Shown here: positions 7,690 to 16,822 of the stretch, piece after piece | Numbering within the stretch: position 1 is the first letter of the stretch | Layout: each line of letters begins with the position of its first letter | Source: PALSA-612 sp035652235 | GTDB lineage: Bacteria > Actinomycetota > Thermoleophilia > Gaiellales > Gaiellaceae | Direction: 5' to 3' | Length of the DNA: 64,000 nt | NCBI GenBank assembly: GCA_035652235.1 | Contig: DASREE010000008.1 | Coordinates: 62,001 to 126,000 of the forward strand | Notes under the pieces: generated by a model | Seen by the model: the letters and a program-made list of their open reading frames with translations, nothing else | Told to the model about the DNA's origin: nothing | Databases searched by the model: none | Translations under genes and position numbers: made by a program

Positions 7690-9138
7690 TCAGGCCCGGA
7701 CTCGCTCGAGCCGCGGCCCGCTCGGCTCGTGCTCGGGCAGCTCCCCCTGCGGAAGCGTGAGCGTGAACACCGTCCGCCCGGGACTGCTGTCGAGCTCGAG
7801 CGTCCCGTCCATGATGCGTGCGAGCTCGACCGCGATCGCAAGCCCGAGCCCGCTGCCCGATGCCTGGCGACCCCCGCCGCGGAAGAAGCGCTCGAACACG
7901 TGCTCGGCCTGCTCGGCGCCGATGCCGGGCCCCGAGTCCTCGACGGCGAGCGCGACGGTGGTTGCCTCGCGGCGAACGCGCACGAGGATGCTCGTCCCCG
8001 GCGGCGTGTGCACGACGGCGTTCTCGAGCAGGACGCGCACGATCTGCACGACACGCTGCTCGTCCGCGAGGGCGACCGCGGACTCGTCGGCGGCAATCGC
8101 GATCGTATGCTCCGTCTGCTTCGCGACGGCGGCGAACTCGTCGGCGACGAGGCGAGCCGTCGCCGCCAGGGCGACCGGCTCGCGCTCGATCTCCATCTGG
8201 CCGGCGTCGAGCCTCGAGAGGTCGAGGAGCTCGGAGGCCAACTTCGTCAGCCGCTTCACCTGCTCGCGCATCGTGTGCAGGAACTCCTCGCGGGTGGCCG
8301 GATCGATGTCTTCGTCGTCGAGCAGCTCCAGGAAGCCGCCGAGCGAGAAGATCGGGGTGCGCAGCTCGTGCGACGCGTTGGCGATGAACTCGCGGCGGGC
8401 ACGGTCGAGCTGGGCGAGACGGAGCCGCATCCGCTCGAAGGCGCGGGCCAGGTTGCCGAGCTCGTCCTGGGCGCGGTCGACGATCGGCTGCTCGAACTGC
8501 CCGCTCGCGATCAGCTCGGCGGCCGCCTCCAGCTTGCGGATCCGGCGCGCGAAGATCCACGCCGCGAGGTAGCCGACGACGAGGACGAGCGCCAGCACGA
8601 TGCCTCCGGCGAGCAGGAGCCGTTCCTTGGCCACGCCGACGGCGTCGAGCGCGTCCTCGAGCGGCGCCGACAGCAGGAGCACGGAGCCGTCCGCGTACGA
8701 CGCCGCCACCTCCGCGTAGCGCGTGCCGCGGCGCGTGACCGTGCCCTCCTGGAAGGCACCCGGGCCGCGCGCGAACGAGTTCGGGATCATCGATGCGTTG
8801 AGCGCGAACGGGTCGGCCTCGATTCCGAGCGAGCTCTGGCCGCCGTTCGAGTCCTGCCAGGCCTTCAGGGTGCGCGGCGTGTCCGTCAGCACCTCGTAGA
8901 AGACGATGCGCGCGTTCAGCGTCTGGCTTTGGTCCTGGTACCAGTACTGGTCGTTGCGATACGCGAGCGCCTGCGTCTGCAGGCTCTTGAGAGCCACCTT
9001 CAGCTGCTGGAGCTTGCTGTCGACCAGCCGGCCCTGCAGCGAGGGGATGACGACGAGGTAGACGAGGGTGAGAGAGCCGGCAACGACGAGCAGAAGGGCG
9101 AGGCTGAGCCTGGCGCGAACGCTTCGGAGCGGGTTCAC
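7690..9138 (-). CDS. Two-component sensor histidine kinase
   Basis: A 482-residue membrane histidine kinase. Residues 11-31 and about 174-196 are transmembrane helices enclosing an extracellular sensor domain. A HAMP linker (about 197-249) leads to the H-box FIANASHELRTP with phospho-His at about 257, then the ATPase domain with an N-box NAVVHTP, DSGPGIG, and GSGLGLAI. The GTG start overlaps the response-regulator stop by 4 nt, so the two form an operon. The signal is unknown. The N-box in similar PhoR/BaeS-type kinases is NAxKYT/HT, so the kinase looks intact. Confidence 0.92.
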   Translation of the reverse strand: MNPLRSVRARLSLALLLVVAGSLTLVYLVVIPSLQGRLVDSKLQQLKVALKSLQTQALAYRNDQYWYQDQSQTLNARIVFYEVLTDTPRTLKAWQDSNGGQSSLGIEADPFALNASMIPNSFARGPGAFQEGTVTRRGTRYAEVAASYADGSVLLLSAPLEDALDAVGVAKERLLLAGGIVLALVLVVGYLAAWIFARRIRKLEAAAELIASGQFEQPIVDRAQDELGNLARAFERMRLRLAQLDRARREFIANASHELRTPIFSLGGFLELLDDEDIDPATREEFLHTMREQVKRLTKLASELLDLSRLDAGQMEIEREPVALAATARLVADEFAAVAKQTEHTIAIAADESAVALADEQRVVQIVRVLLENAVVHTPPGTSILVRVRREATTVALAVEDSGPGIGAEQAEHVFERFFRGGGRQASGSGLGLAIAVELARIMDGTLELDSSPGRTVFTLTLPQGELPEHEPSGPRLERVRA

Positions 9139-9833
9139 CGGTCGCGGAAGCGGTACCCGACGCCGCGGACGGTGAGGATGATCTCCGGCTCGGACGCGTC
9201 GCGCTCGAGCTTCTCGCGCAGATGCCGGATGTGCACGTCGATCGTCCGCGGGTCACGGTAGTCGGAGCCGCCCCAGACCGCCTCGAGCAGCGCCTGGCGC
9301 GTGAACACCCGCCCCGGACGGCCGGCGAGCGCGCGCAGCAGCTCGAACTCGACGTACGTCAGCTGCACCGAGCGACCGCCGACGTCGACGGCCCGGCGGG
9401 CAGGGTCGATGGTCAGGCCGTCGACCGCGATCGGCTCCGGCTCGCGGGAGTCGTGCCGGGGCGTCGCCGCCCGCCGCAGCGCCGCCCGCACGCGGCTGCG
9501 AAACTCGCGGATCGAGAAGGGCTTCGTGATGTAGTCGTCGGCGCCGAGCTCGAGACCGAGCACCTTGTCGACCTCGTCGTCGCGGGCCGTGAGCATGATG
9601 ATCGGCACGAAGCTGGCCGAGCGCAGCTGCTTGCACACCTCGAGCCCGTCCAGCTTCGGCAGCATCACGTCGAGCACGACCAGGTCGATCGGCTCCTCCT
9701 CGAAGCGCGCGAGAGCCTCGGCGCCGTCGCGGGCGTGCACGACCCGGTATCCGTCTCGCTCGAGCGGATAGGTGAGCAGCTTCTGGACGGACTCCTCGTC
9801 GTCGACGAGGAGGATGGTCGCGGCAGTCGCCAT
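9135..9833 (-). CDS. OmpR/PhoB-family response regulator
   Basis: A 232-residue regulator with a receiver domain (acidic pair DD at residues 11-12, phosphoacceptor Asp55 in LVVLDVMLP, Lys in ITKPFS) and a C-terminal winged helix ending in the typical DVHIRHLREKLE and VRGVGYRF. It probably controls genes for the adjacent kinase signal. ATG at 9833 is chosen over a 29-residue extension because it gives the standard receiver N-terminus. A strong -10 match, TATAGT, lies 21 nt upstream. Confidence 0.93.
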   Translation of the reverse strand: MATAATILLVDDEESVQKLLTYPLERDGYRVVHARDGAEALARFEEEPIDLVVLDVMLPKLDGLEVCKQLRSASFVPIIMLTARDDEVDKVLGLELGADDYITKPFSIREFRSRVRAALRRAATPRHDSREPEPIAVDGLTIDPARRAVDVGGRSVQLTYVEFELLRALAGRPGRVFTRQALLEAVWGGSDYRDPRTIDVHIRHLREKLERDASEPEIILTVRGVGYRFRDR

Positions 9834-9854
9834 AGTCCCGCGGATTGGCTTCCT

Positions 9855-9860
9855 ACTATA
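9855..9860 (-). promoter_or_regulatory. -10 element for the two-component operon
   Basis: Minus-strand TATAGT, 21 nt before the response-regulator ATG. It is close to the bacterial -10 consensus, but no clear -35 is visible at 16-18 bp. It lies inside the N-terminal extension that a TTG start at 9845 would give the divergent gene, which argues for the later start there. Confidence 0.4.
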
Positions 9861-9931
9861 GCCACGGTATCTCGGAACCCCTCTCTCCATCGGCTCGGCG
9901 CCGGGCGAGGCGAGGCTCACTGGAGCGGCCG

Positions 9932-11752
9932 GTGGACGGCCGGCTCTACCGGGCCGCCTGGCTCGTCGTCGCGCTGCCGCTCGTGATCGTCGCCTTCACG
10001 GTGACGCGACCCTCGGCGCTCCCGCGACCCTCGCTGCCGCCGACGTTCGACGCCGGCGCCGCGGCCGCGATCGCCGACGACCTCGCCACCACGGCCGGCT
10101 GCGGTTGCCCCTACCGCACGCCGTCCTCCCCCGGCGACCTCGCCTCGGCCGACTGGTTCCGGAGCCAGATGGAACCTTTCGGCCTGCACACGTCGGTCGA
10201 CCGCTTCGCCGCCACCGTGCCGGGCGTGGGACGGGTGACGCTGCGCAACGTGACGGCGGTCGTGCCCGGCCGCTCGCCGCAGATCATCCTGGTCATGGCG
10301 CATCGCGACAACGTCGGCGGCCTCGTCGTGCGCCGCGACAACGCCTCCGGCACCGCCGCGCTGATCGAGATCGCCCGCGCGTACACGGCGGGCCCCGGCG
10401 GAGCCCGCGTCACGCCGGAGCATACGATCCTCTTCCTGTCCACGGACGGCGGCGCGTACGGCGGACTCGGCGCAGCGCACTTCGCCCGTCACGCCGCGGA
10501 GGCAAAACGGGTGCTCGCGGTCGTGAGCCTCGATACGATTGCCACGAGCGGGAGGCCGCGCGTCGAGCTGGGCGGCCCAGGCCCCCACTCGCCCTCGCCC
10601 ACGCTCCTCGCCTCCGCCGCCGCCCGCATCGCCGACCAGACAGGGAGCGCCCCCGGCAGGACGAGCGTGCTCGGGCAGCTCGTCGACCTCGCCTTCCCGT
10701 TCAGCCTGTACGAGCAGTGGCCCTTCCTGGGCCGGCGTGTGTCCGCCATCACGATCACGACCGCCGGCGACCGCCCCTCCTCCGACGGCGGCCCTCTCGG
10801 CCGCCTCGACTCCGTCCGCCTCGGCCAGGTAGGCAGGGCGGCGCAGGCCCTCGTCAGCTCGCTCGACCAGGGGCTCGACCTCTCGCAGGGAACCGGGAGC
10901 TACCTGTACGTGGGCAGCCGCATCGTCCGCGGCTGGACGATCGCGCTCGTTCTCGTCGCACTCGCCGTCCCCTTCCTCGCGGCGGTCGTCGACCTGTTCG
11001 CCCGCTGCCGCCGCCTGCGCATCCGGCTCGGCCCCGCCTTCCGCGCCTATCGCCGCCGGCTGCTCTTCTGGCTGTGGGTCGGTGCCCTGTTCGAGCTGTT
11101 CGCGCTCCTCGGCGCCTGGCCGGGAGGGGCGGAGGCGCCGCTCGACCCCGGCTCGACCGCGGCCGGACGCTGGCCCCTGCCCGCGCTCACCGGCTTCGTC
11201 CTCCTCGCCGGTGCGAGCTGGCTCGTCAGCCGCACCCGCCTTGCGCCTGTGCAGCCCTGCACCCGCGAGGAGGAGCTGGCGGGGCTGGTGGCGCCGCTTC
11301 TCGTGCTCGGGCTCGTCGCGCTACTCGTGATCGCTGCGAACGTGTACGCCCTCCTCTTCCTGCTTCCCTCGCTGCACGCCTGGCTTTGGCTGCCGCAGAC
11401 GCGTGGCCGTCCCGGGCCGGTGCGGGCCGCGCTGTACGCGCTCGGGCTGGCAGGCCCGGCGCTCCTCCTCGGCTCGTTCGCCGTCCGTTTCGGGCTCGGC
11501 TTCGACGCCCCCTGGTACCTCGCCGAGCTGACCGCGATCGGCTACGTACCGATCGTGGCCGTCGTCCTCGCACTCGGCTGGACCGCCGCCGCGGCGCAGC
11601 TCCTCGCCGTCACCGCCGGCCGCTACGCCCCGTACGCGGGGGCAGCGCAGGGCGCCCCGCCCGGCCTCGTCCGGACGCTCGTGCGCTCGCTCGTCCTCGG
11701 CCTGCGCGCACGGCGCAGAGCGTCCCTCGCGCAGAGCCGGCCGGAGGGATAG
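9932..11752 (+). CDS. M28-like membrane protein, probably inactive peptidase
   Basis: A 606-residue protein from GTG 9932 (TTG 9845 would add 29 residues). An N-terminal helix leads to an extracytoplasmic zinc-peptidase-like domain, then at least seven C-terminal helices. The M28 landmarks are partly kept: ILVMAHRDN gives the H-x-D metal site and RRDNASGTAAL the bridging Asp. The usual catalytic EE-GL-GS segment reads STDGGAYGGLGAAHF, without the Glu pair, and the final His ligand is not apparent near the SDGGP stretch. It may be a non-catalytic M28-fold protein; substrate unknown. Confidence 0.65.
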   Translation: MDGRLYRAAWLVVALPLVIVAFTVTRPSALPRPSLPPTFDAGAAAAIADDLATTAGCGCPYRTPSSPGDLASADWFRSQMEPFGLHTSVDRFAATVPGVGRVTLRNVTAVVPGRSPQIILVMAHRDNVGGLVVRRDNASGTAALIEIARAYTAGPGGARVTPEHTILFLSTDGGAYGGLGAAHFARHAAEAKRVLAVVSLDTIATSGRPRVELGGPGPHSPSPTLLASAAARIADQTGSAPGRTSVLGQLVDLAFPFSLYEQWPFLGRRVSAITITTAGDRPSSDGGPLGRLDSVRLGQVGRAAQALVSSLDQGLDLSQGTGSYLYVGSRIVRGWTIALVLVALAVPFLAAVVDLFARCRRLRIRLGPAFRAYRRRLLFWLWVGALFELFALLGAWPGGAEAPLDPGSTAAGRWPLPALTGFVLLAGASWLVSRTRLAPVQPCTREEELAGLVAPLLVLGLVALLVIAANVYALLFLLPSLHAWLWLPQTRGRPGPVRAALYALGLAGPALLLGSFAVRFGLGFDAPWYLAELTAIGYVPIVAVVLALGWTAAAAQLLAVTAGRYAPYAGAAQGAPPGLVRTLVRSLVLGLRARRRASLAQSRPEG

Positions 11753-11890
11753 GCGCGCCAGACGGTCCGGATCGCGGGCGCGGTCGAGGCGGAAGCGGGC
11801 GTCCCCGGTCTCGTGTGGGCGCTCGTCGGCACACGCGCTCGGGACAGAGGGGTGAGCGGGGCTGGTGGCGACGGCCGCGGACAACCGCCC

Positions 11891-13081
11891 TCACAACCGC
11901 ACGTAGCGGACACGGGCACCGGCCTCGAGCTCCACGTCGCCCGGCGAGATCTCGACGAGCGCATCCGCCTCGGCCGCCCGGACGATCATGTGGGAGTCGC
12001 GGGCCGGCAGAGGGTCGAGCGCGGCGCCCCCGTCGGAGGCGGCCAGCCGAGCACGGACGAACTCCAGCCGCCGCCTGTCGGGTTGCAGCGGCCGGGCGAG
12101 AGCGCCGCTCTCGTACAGCGGCCCCGGCCGCGCCTCGCCCTGCAGAGCGCGAACGGCGGGCAGCACGAACAGAACGGCCGTGACGAGAGACGACACCGGA
12201 TTTCCGGGCAGCCCGAAGACGAGCGTGCGCCCGCGCAGGCCGAACGCGAGCGGCTTCCCGGGCTTGACGGCGACGCCCCAGAAGACCTCCTCCACGCCGA
12301 GCTCGGCCTCGATGCGGCGGACGAGGTCGTGCGGGCCGACCGAGACGCCCCCCGACGTGACGAGCAGGTCGCGCTCGAGCCCGCTGGCGAGGGCGCGGCG
12401 GTGAGCCTCCGCGTCGTCCTCGACCGGCCCGAGCAGCGTCACCTCCGCCCCCGCCCCGGCGAGCAGCGCCGCCAGCATCGGCCCGTTCGACTCGTAGATC
12501 TCCCCCGGTGCAAGCGGTTCGCCCGGTCGGCGCAGCTCCGTCCCGGTGGTCAGCACCGCGACGCGCGGGCGGCGGACGCACGCCACCTCGGCGACGCCGG
12601 CGGCGGCGAGCGCGCCGACCTGCGCCGCCCCCAGTCGGACGCCCGCCGCGACCACCCGTTGGCCGGCCGCGACGTCGCCGCCCCGTGGGCGGACGTTGGC
12701 GCCGGCCTGGGCACGGTCGGGAACGTCCACCACGCCGTCCGTCACGGACGCGCGCTCGATCGGGACGACCGCGTCGGCCCCCTCCGGGACGGCGCCGCCG
12801 GTCGCAATCGCCATCGCCTCCCCCGCCGCGAGCGCCCGAGCGGCCGGCCGGCCGGCCGCGATCCGTGCCACGACTGGCAGCCGCCCGGGCGTGTCGTCGG
12901 CGCGGAGCGCGTAGCCGTCGACGGCGGAGCTCGCGAACGGCGGCAGGTCGACGCGAGCCTCCGCCGGCACGGCCAACACGCGGCCGGCCGCGGTGGCGAG
13001 CGCCACCGTCTCCGCCTCGAGCGGCGACGCCCGCCCGAGCACCGCCCGGAGGGCGGCGTCGACGGACAGGAGCTCGCTCAT
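11891..13081 (-). CDS. moeA: Molybdopterin molybdenumtransferase MoeA
   Basis: A 396-residue MoeA, which inserts molybdate into adenylylated molybdopterin. Seen: SSAVDGYALRA near residue 50, the IATGGAVPEGADAVV segment, TTGTELRRPGEPL, VTSGGVSVGPHD and the GLPGNPVSS loop, covering MoeA domains I-IV. It works with the MoaB/Mog-like protein and MoaC encoded at 3.7-4.7 kb. The ATG at 13081 faces the start of the GT2 gene across only 17 bp. Confidence 0.93.
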   Translation of the reverse strand: MSELLSVDAALRAVLGRASPLEAETVALATAAGRVLAVPAEARVDLPPFASSAVDGYALRADDTPGRLPVVARIAAGRPAARALAAGEAMAIATGGAVPEGADAVVPIERASVTDGVVDVPDRAQAGANVRPRGGDVAAGQRVVAAGVRLGAAQVGALAAAGVAEVACVRRPRVAVLTTGTELRRPGEPLAPGEIYESNGPMLAALLAGAGAEVTLLGPVEDDAEAHRRALASGLERDLLVTSGGVSVGPHDLVRRIEAELGVEEVFWGVAVKPGKPLAFGLRGRTLVFGLPGNPVSSLVTAVLFVLPAVRALQGEARPGPLYESGALARPLQPDRRRLEFVRARLAASDGGAALDPLPARDSHMIVRAAEADALVEISPGDVELEAGARVRYVRL

Positions 13082-13098
13082 GGCAATACGCTACCGCC
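13082..13098. promoter_or_regulatory. Bidirectional leaderless promoter, moeA / GT2
   Basis: The 17-bp gap between divergent start codons contains plus-strand TACGCT (13087-13092), six bases from the GTG at 13099, and minus-strand TAGCGT (13093-13088), six bases from the moeA ATG. The two -10-like boxes overlap almost completely. There is no space for leaders or ribosome-binding sites. Confidence 0.6.
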
Positions 13099-14043
13099 GT
13101 GATCTCGGTCGTCGTGCCCGTCTACAACGAGGAGCGGAGCGTCGCGCTGCTGTTCGAAGAGCTGCAAGCCGCCCTCGACCCGGTGGCCGCGACGTGGGAG
13201 ACGGTGTTCGTCGACGACGGCTCGACGGACGGCTCGTTCGCAGCGCTGACCCGGCTACACGCCACGCACGAGCGGGTGCGGGTCGTCCGGCTGCGCCGCA
13301 ACTTCGGCAAGGCGGCGGCGCTCGCGGCCGGCTTCCGTGCCGCCGCCGGCGACGTGATCGTGACGATCGACGCCGACCTGCAGGACGACCCGGCGGAGAT
13401 CCCGCGCCTCCTCGTCAAGCTCGAGGAGGGCTTCGACCTCGTCTCGGGCTGGAAGACAAAGCGGCGCGACCCGCTCGCGAGACGCCTCTTCTCCCGCCTG
13501 TTCAACCTCGCCGTCGGCCTCGTCTCGGGCGTCCGCCTGCACGACATGAACTGCGGCCTCAAGGCCTACCGCGCCTCGGTCGTACGCGGCCTGCCGCTGT
13601 ACGGCGAGCTGCACCGCTTCCTGCCGGTGCTCGCCCACCAGCGCGGCTTTCGGATCGCCGAGCTGCCGGTCAATCACCGGCCCCGCCGGCACGGGCGCTC
13701 GCGCTACGGGCTCGAGCGCTACCTGCGCGGCTTCTTCGACCTGATGACCGTCTCGTTCATCGGCCGCTACCGGCACCGTCCCCTCCACCTCTTCGGCGGG
13801 CTCGGCTTGCTGACGATGCTCGGCGGCGCCGCGGCGCTCGTCTACCTGACCACGCTCAAGGCCGAGGGCCACGCGATCGGTGGACGCCCGCTTCTCATCC
13901 TGGGCGTGCTGCTCGTCGTCGTCGGCATCCAGCTTCTCTCGCTCGGGCTGATCGGCGAGATGATCACAAGCCTGCACGAGGAGCGCTCGGACGAGCGGGC
14001 GCTGTCGGAGGCGATCGTCGAGGAGATCCTCACCCGCACGTGA
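13099..14043 (+). CDS. GT2 polyprenyl-phosphate sugar transferase (DPM1/GtrB-like)
   Basis: A 314-residue GT2 enzyme with the signatures VVPVYNEE, FVDDGSTDGS and IDADLQDDP, the latter two holding the metal-binding aspartates. The two C-terminal transmembrane helices (about 235-255 and 262-290) follow the GtrB/DPM type III layout. It probably transfers mannose or glucose from a nucleotide sugar to a polyprenyl phosphate on the cytoplasmic face. The GTG start has a -10-like box exactly six bases upstream. A 4-nt overlap leads into the GT4 gene, and the lipid-linked sugar may feed the GT-C-like proteins downstream. Confidence 0.85.
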   Translation: MISVVVPVYNEERSVALLFEELQAALDPVAATWETVFVDDGSTDGSFAALTRLHATHERVRVVRLRRNFGKAAALAAGFRAAAGDVIVTIDADLQDDPAEIPRLLVKLEEGFDLVSGWKTKRRDPLARRLFSRLFNLAVGLVSGVRLHDMNCGLKAYRASVVRGLPLYGELHRFLPVLAHQRGFRIAELPVNHRPRRHGRSRYGLERYLRGFFDLMTVSFIGRYRHRPLHLFGGLGLLTMLGGAAALVYLTTLKAEGHAIGGRPLLILGVLLVVVGIQLLSLGLIGEMITSLHEERSDERALSEAIVEEILTRT

Positions 14044-15131
14044 GGGTCCTCTTCTTCGGAACCTACCAGCGGGACCACCCCCGGAACGCGCAGGTGATCT
14101 CGTGCCTGCGCGGCGCAGGCGCGGAGGTGGTCGAGCGCCACGAGCCGGTCTGGGACGGGCGCCGCAGCAGCTGGCAGGCCGGGCCGCGCGAGGCGGCCAG
14201 GCTGGCGCTCGCCGAGGCGCGCCTCCTGCGCCGGCCCGAGCAGTGCTTCGACGCCGTGCTCGTCGGCTATCCGGGCCACCTCGACCTCGCCACCGCGCGC
14301 CGGGCCGCCCGCGGCGCGCCGGTCGTCTTCAGCCCGCTCGTCTCCCTCGCCGACACCCTCGTCTCCGACCGGGGCCGCTTCGCCCCCGGGTCGGCCGCGG
14401 CGCGGCTGCTCGAGGCGATCGACCGCCGTGCGCTGCGCGCCGCCGACCTCGTCGTCGCCGACACCCGCGCCGGCGCCGACCATCTGGCGGCGATTGCGGG
14501 GCTCGACCCGGCGCGCGTCGAGGTGTGCTTCGTGGGAGCCGAGGAGCGGCTGTTCCGGCCCGGCTGGACACCCGCACGGCCCTTCACCTGCCTGTTCGTC
14601 GGAAAGCTGATCCCGCTGCACGGCCTCGACACCATCCTCGCCGCCGCCCGGCTCGCGCCCGAGCTCCGCTTCCGCGTCGTCGGGAGCGGCCAGCTCGAGC
14701 GGCTGCTCGCGAAGCGGCCCGCAAACGTCGAGCACGTGCCGTGGGTCGAGTACGCGCACCTTCCGGGCGAGCTCCACCGCGCCGCCTGCGCGCTCGGCGT
14801 GTTCGGCCGCTCGGCGAAGGCGGCGCGCGTGATCCCGAGCAAGGCCTTCCAGGCGCTCGCCTGCGGCACGCCGCTCGTGACCGCGGACACCCCGGCTGCC
14901 CGCGAGCTCCTGGCCGACGGGCGGAGCGCGCTCCTCGTTCCTCCCGACGACGCGCGGGCGCTCGCCGGCGCTCTCCGCCGGATCGCCGCCGACCCTGCGC
15001 TCGCGCGCTCGCTGTCCGAGGGAGGGCTCGAGACCTACCGTCGGCAGGCGAGCGAGGCCGTGCTCGGCGCTCGCTGGCTCGTCCTCCTCGAGCGCCTCGC
15101 CGCACGCGCGGGAGCGGTCGTGGCCGGGTGA
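14040..15131 (+). CDS. GT4-like glycosyltransferase
   Basis: A 363-residue GT-B protein starting VRVLFFGTYQRDHP. The C-terminal domain has CLFVGKLIPLHGLDTIL and SKAFQALACGTPLVTAD, typical of GT4 donor sites. The usual E-x7-E motif is reduced: FQALACG holds the place of the second Glu. The start GTG overlaps the GT2 stop (GTGA), and the stop overlaps the DUF2079 start, so the three are co-transcribed. It probably adds a sugar to a cell-envelope glycan or glycolipid; donor and acceptor are unknown. Confidence 0.75.
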   Translation: MRVLFFGTYQRDHPRNAQVISCLRGAGAEVVERHEPVWDGRRSSWQAGPREAARLALAEARLLRRPEQCFDAVLVGYPGHLDLATARRAARGAPVVFSPLVSLADTLVSDRGRFAPGSAAARLLEAIDRRALRAADLVVADTRAGADHLAAIAGLDPARVEVCFVGAEERLFRPGWTPARPFTCLFVGKLIPLHGLDTILAAARLAPELRFRVVGSGQLERLLAKRPANVEHVPWVEYAHLPGELHRAACALGVFGRSAKAARVIPSKAFQALACGTPLVTADTPAARELLADGRSALLVPPDDARALAGALRRIAADPALARSLSEGGLETYRRQASEAVLGARWLVLLERLAARAGAVVAG

Positions 15132-16822
15132 TCAGCGCGGCGCGACAGCCGCGAGCTCGGCGTCTGCGCGCCGCCGTCCGCGCTGCAGCCCTGCCGCTCG
15201 GCCTCGGCGCGGCGGTCGCCGCCTTCGCCTCCGCGTTCTCGCTGCTCGCCATCGAGCGCCACGACGCGTTCAACACCGGCCGCTTCGACCTCGGCAACAT
15301 GACGCAGGCAGTGTGGGCGACTGCCCACGGCCACTTCCTGCAGGTGACCAACCTCGCGGGCGAGCAGACCTCCCGTCTCGGCTCGCACTTCGACCCGATC
15401 CTCGCCGCGCTGGCGCCGCTCTGGCTCGCCTGGCCGAGCCCGGACCTGCTCGTGTGCGTGCAGGCGATCGCGGTCGGGCTCGGCGCCGTCCCCGTCTTCC
15501 GGCTCGCGTGCAAGCGCCTCGGCTCGCCACGGACGGCTGCTGCCTTCGCGCTCGCGTACCTCCTCTACCCGGCGGTCGAGTGGCTGGTGCTGAACGAGTT
15601 CCACCCTGTCGCCTTCGCCTGTCCGCTCCTGCTCTTCGCGTTCTGGTACCTCGACGAGGACCGCCTCCTCCCGTTCGCGGCCTTCGCCACCCTCGCCGTC
15701 ATGAGCAAGGAGGAGATCGGCCTGGTCGTCGCCGGCTTCGGCCTGTGGTACGCGATCACCCGCCGGCGCGTCCGGTCGGGGATAGCGCTGGCCGCGGCGG
15801 GCGTGGCCGTGTCGGCGATCGCCGTCGAGGTGGTCGTGCCGCACTTCAGCGGCGGCGCCTCGAGCTTCTACTCGCGCTACAGCGAGGTCGGCGGCTCGCC
15901 CGGCGGCATCGTCCGGACGCTCGCCACGCACCCCTTGCGCCTGCTGCGCCACGTCTTCGCCGCAGCCGACCTGCGCTACCTGGGCCACCTGCTCGTCCCG
16001 CTCGGCGGGCTGTGGGCGCTCGCGCCGGTGGCCCTCCTCGCCGCCCTGCCCGAGGCGGGGCTCAACGCGCTCTCCTCGAACCCCTACCAGCGCTCCATCC
16101 ACTTCCACTACACGGCGGGGCTGATCGCACCGCTCTTCGTCGCCTCGATCCTCGGCACCGCGGCGGCGGCGCGGCGCTGGCGGGGCGCGGCCGCGGTCGC
16201 GGGCCCGGCGGTGCTGCTCCTCGCGATCGCCTCCAACTACCACCTCGGCGCCGTCCCGCTCTGGGCCGGGCTGCCGGGAGGAGACGGCTACCAGCAGCAC
16301 GCCACCCGTGTGACGGCGCACGACCGTCTCTCGGCGCGCGCGGTTGCGCTCGTCCCGCCCGACGCGGTCGTGAGCGCGACGAACGCGCTCGGCGGGCACC
16401 TGTCCGCCCGCAGACGCATCCTCAGCTTCCCGCGCCTCGACGACGCCACCTGGGTCGCGGTCGACGAGACGCAGGGGAGCTACCTCGACGGCTCGGCCCC
16501 GCTCCCGATGGCGGCGGACCTCGCCGCCCTGCGCCGGAACCCCGACTGGCGGCTCGTGTTCACGCAGGACGGCATCTCCGTCTTCCACCGTGTCGCGCAC
16601 GTGGCCGGCCCCGCCGGCGGCGGGCGGAGCGTCACGGCAGCAGCGGGCGGCGGCCTGCGAAGCCGCCGTCGAGCGTGTGCCACCAGCGGATCTCGTCCTC
16701 TCCGAGCTGCCAGCACAGGAGCACCTCCTCGCCGTCGCGCAGCGACGGAAAGTCGACGAGACCCCGATCGGGATCCTTCACCTGCGCGCCCAGCGCCCCG
16801 ATGCGTCCGAGGCAGCGCATGA
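15128..16822 (+). CDS. DUF2079 membrane protein (GT-C-like)
   Basis: A 564-residue polytopic membrane protein of the DUF2079 family. Recognisable stretches are FDLGNMTQAVWATAHG, GSHFDPILAALAPL, NEFHPVAFACPLL and NPYQRSIHFHYTAGL. These include an acidic first-loop pattern reminiscent of GT-C glycosyltransferases, so a lipid-linked sugar transferase role fits the cluster but is inference. The last ~64 residues are low-complexity and lie antisense to the DUF2203 gene. Either the genes overlap by 191 bp or the true protein was once shorter. GTG at 15128 overlaps the GT4 stop by 4 nt. Confidence 0.8.
   Translation: MISAARQPRARRLRAAVRAAALPLGLGAAVAAFASAFSLLAIERHDAFNTGRFDLGNMTQAVWATAHGHFLQVTNLAGEQTSRLGSHFDPILAALAPLWLAWPSPDLLVCVQAIAVGLGAVPVFRLACKRLGSPRTAAAFALAYLLYPAVEWLVLNEFHPVAFACPLLLFAFWYLDEDRLLPFAAFATLAVMSKEEIGLVVAGFGLWYAITRRRVRSGIALAAAGVAVSAIAVEVVVPHFSGGASSFYSRYSEVGGSPGGIVRTLATHPLRLLRHVFAAADLRYLGHLLVPLGGLWALAPVALLAALPEAGLNALSSNPYQRSIHFHYTAGLIAPLFVASILGTAAAARRWRGAAAVAGPAVLLLAIASNYHLGAVPLWAGLPGGDGYQQHATRVTAHDRLSARAVALVPPDAVVSATNALGGHLSARRRILSFPRLDDATWVAVDETQGSYLDGSAPLPMAADLAALRRNPDWRLVFTQDGISVFHRVAHVAGPAGGGRSVTAAAGGGLRSRRRACATSGSRPLRAASTGAPPRRRAATESRRDPDRDPSPARPAPRCVRGSA

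Noticed and set aside
132..9261. Long plus-strand open frames opposite the ccm, moa, otsA, treT and kinase genes
   Set aside because: They have arginine- and glutamate-rich, low-complexity translations typical of antisense frames in high-GC DNA, and each is opposite a clear gene.
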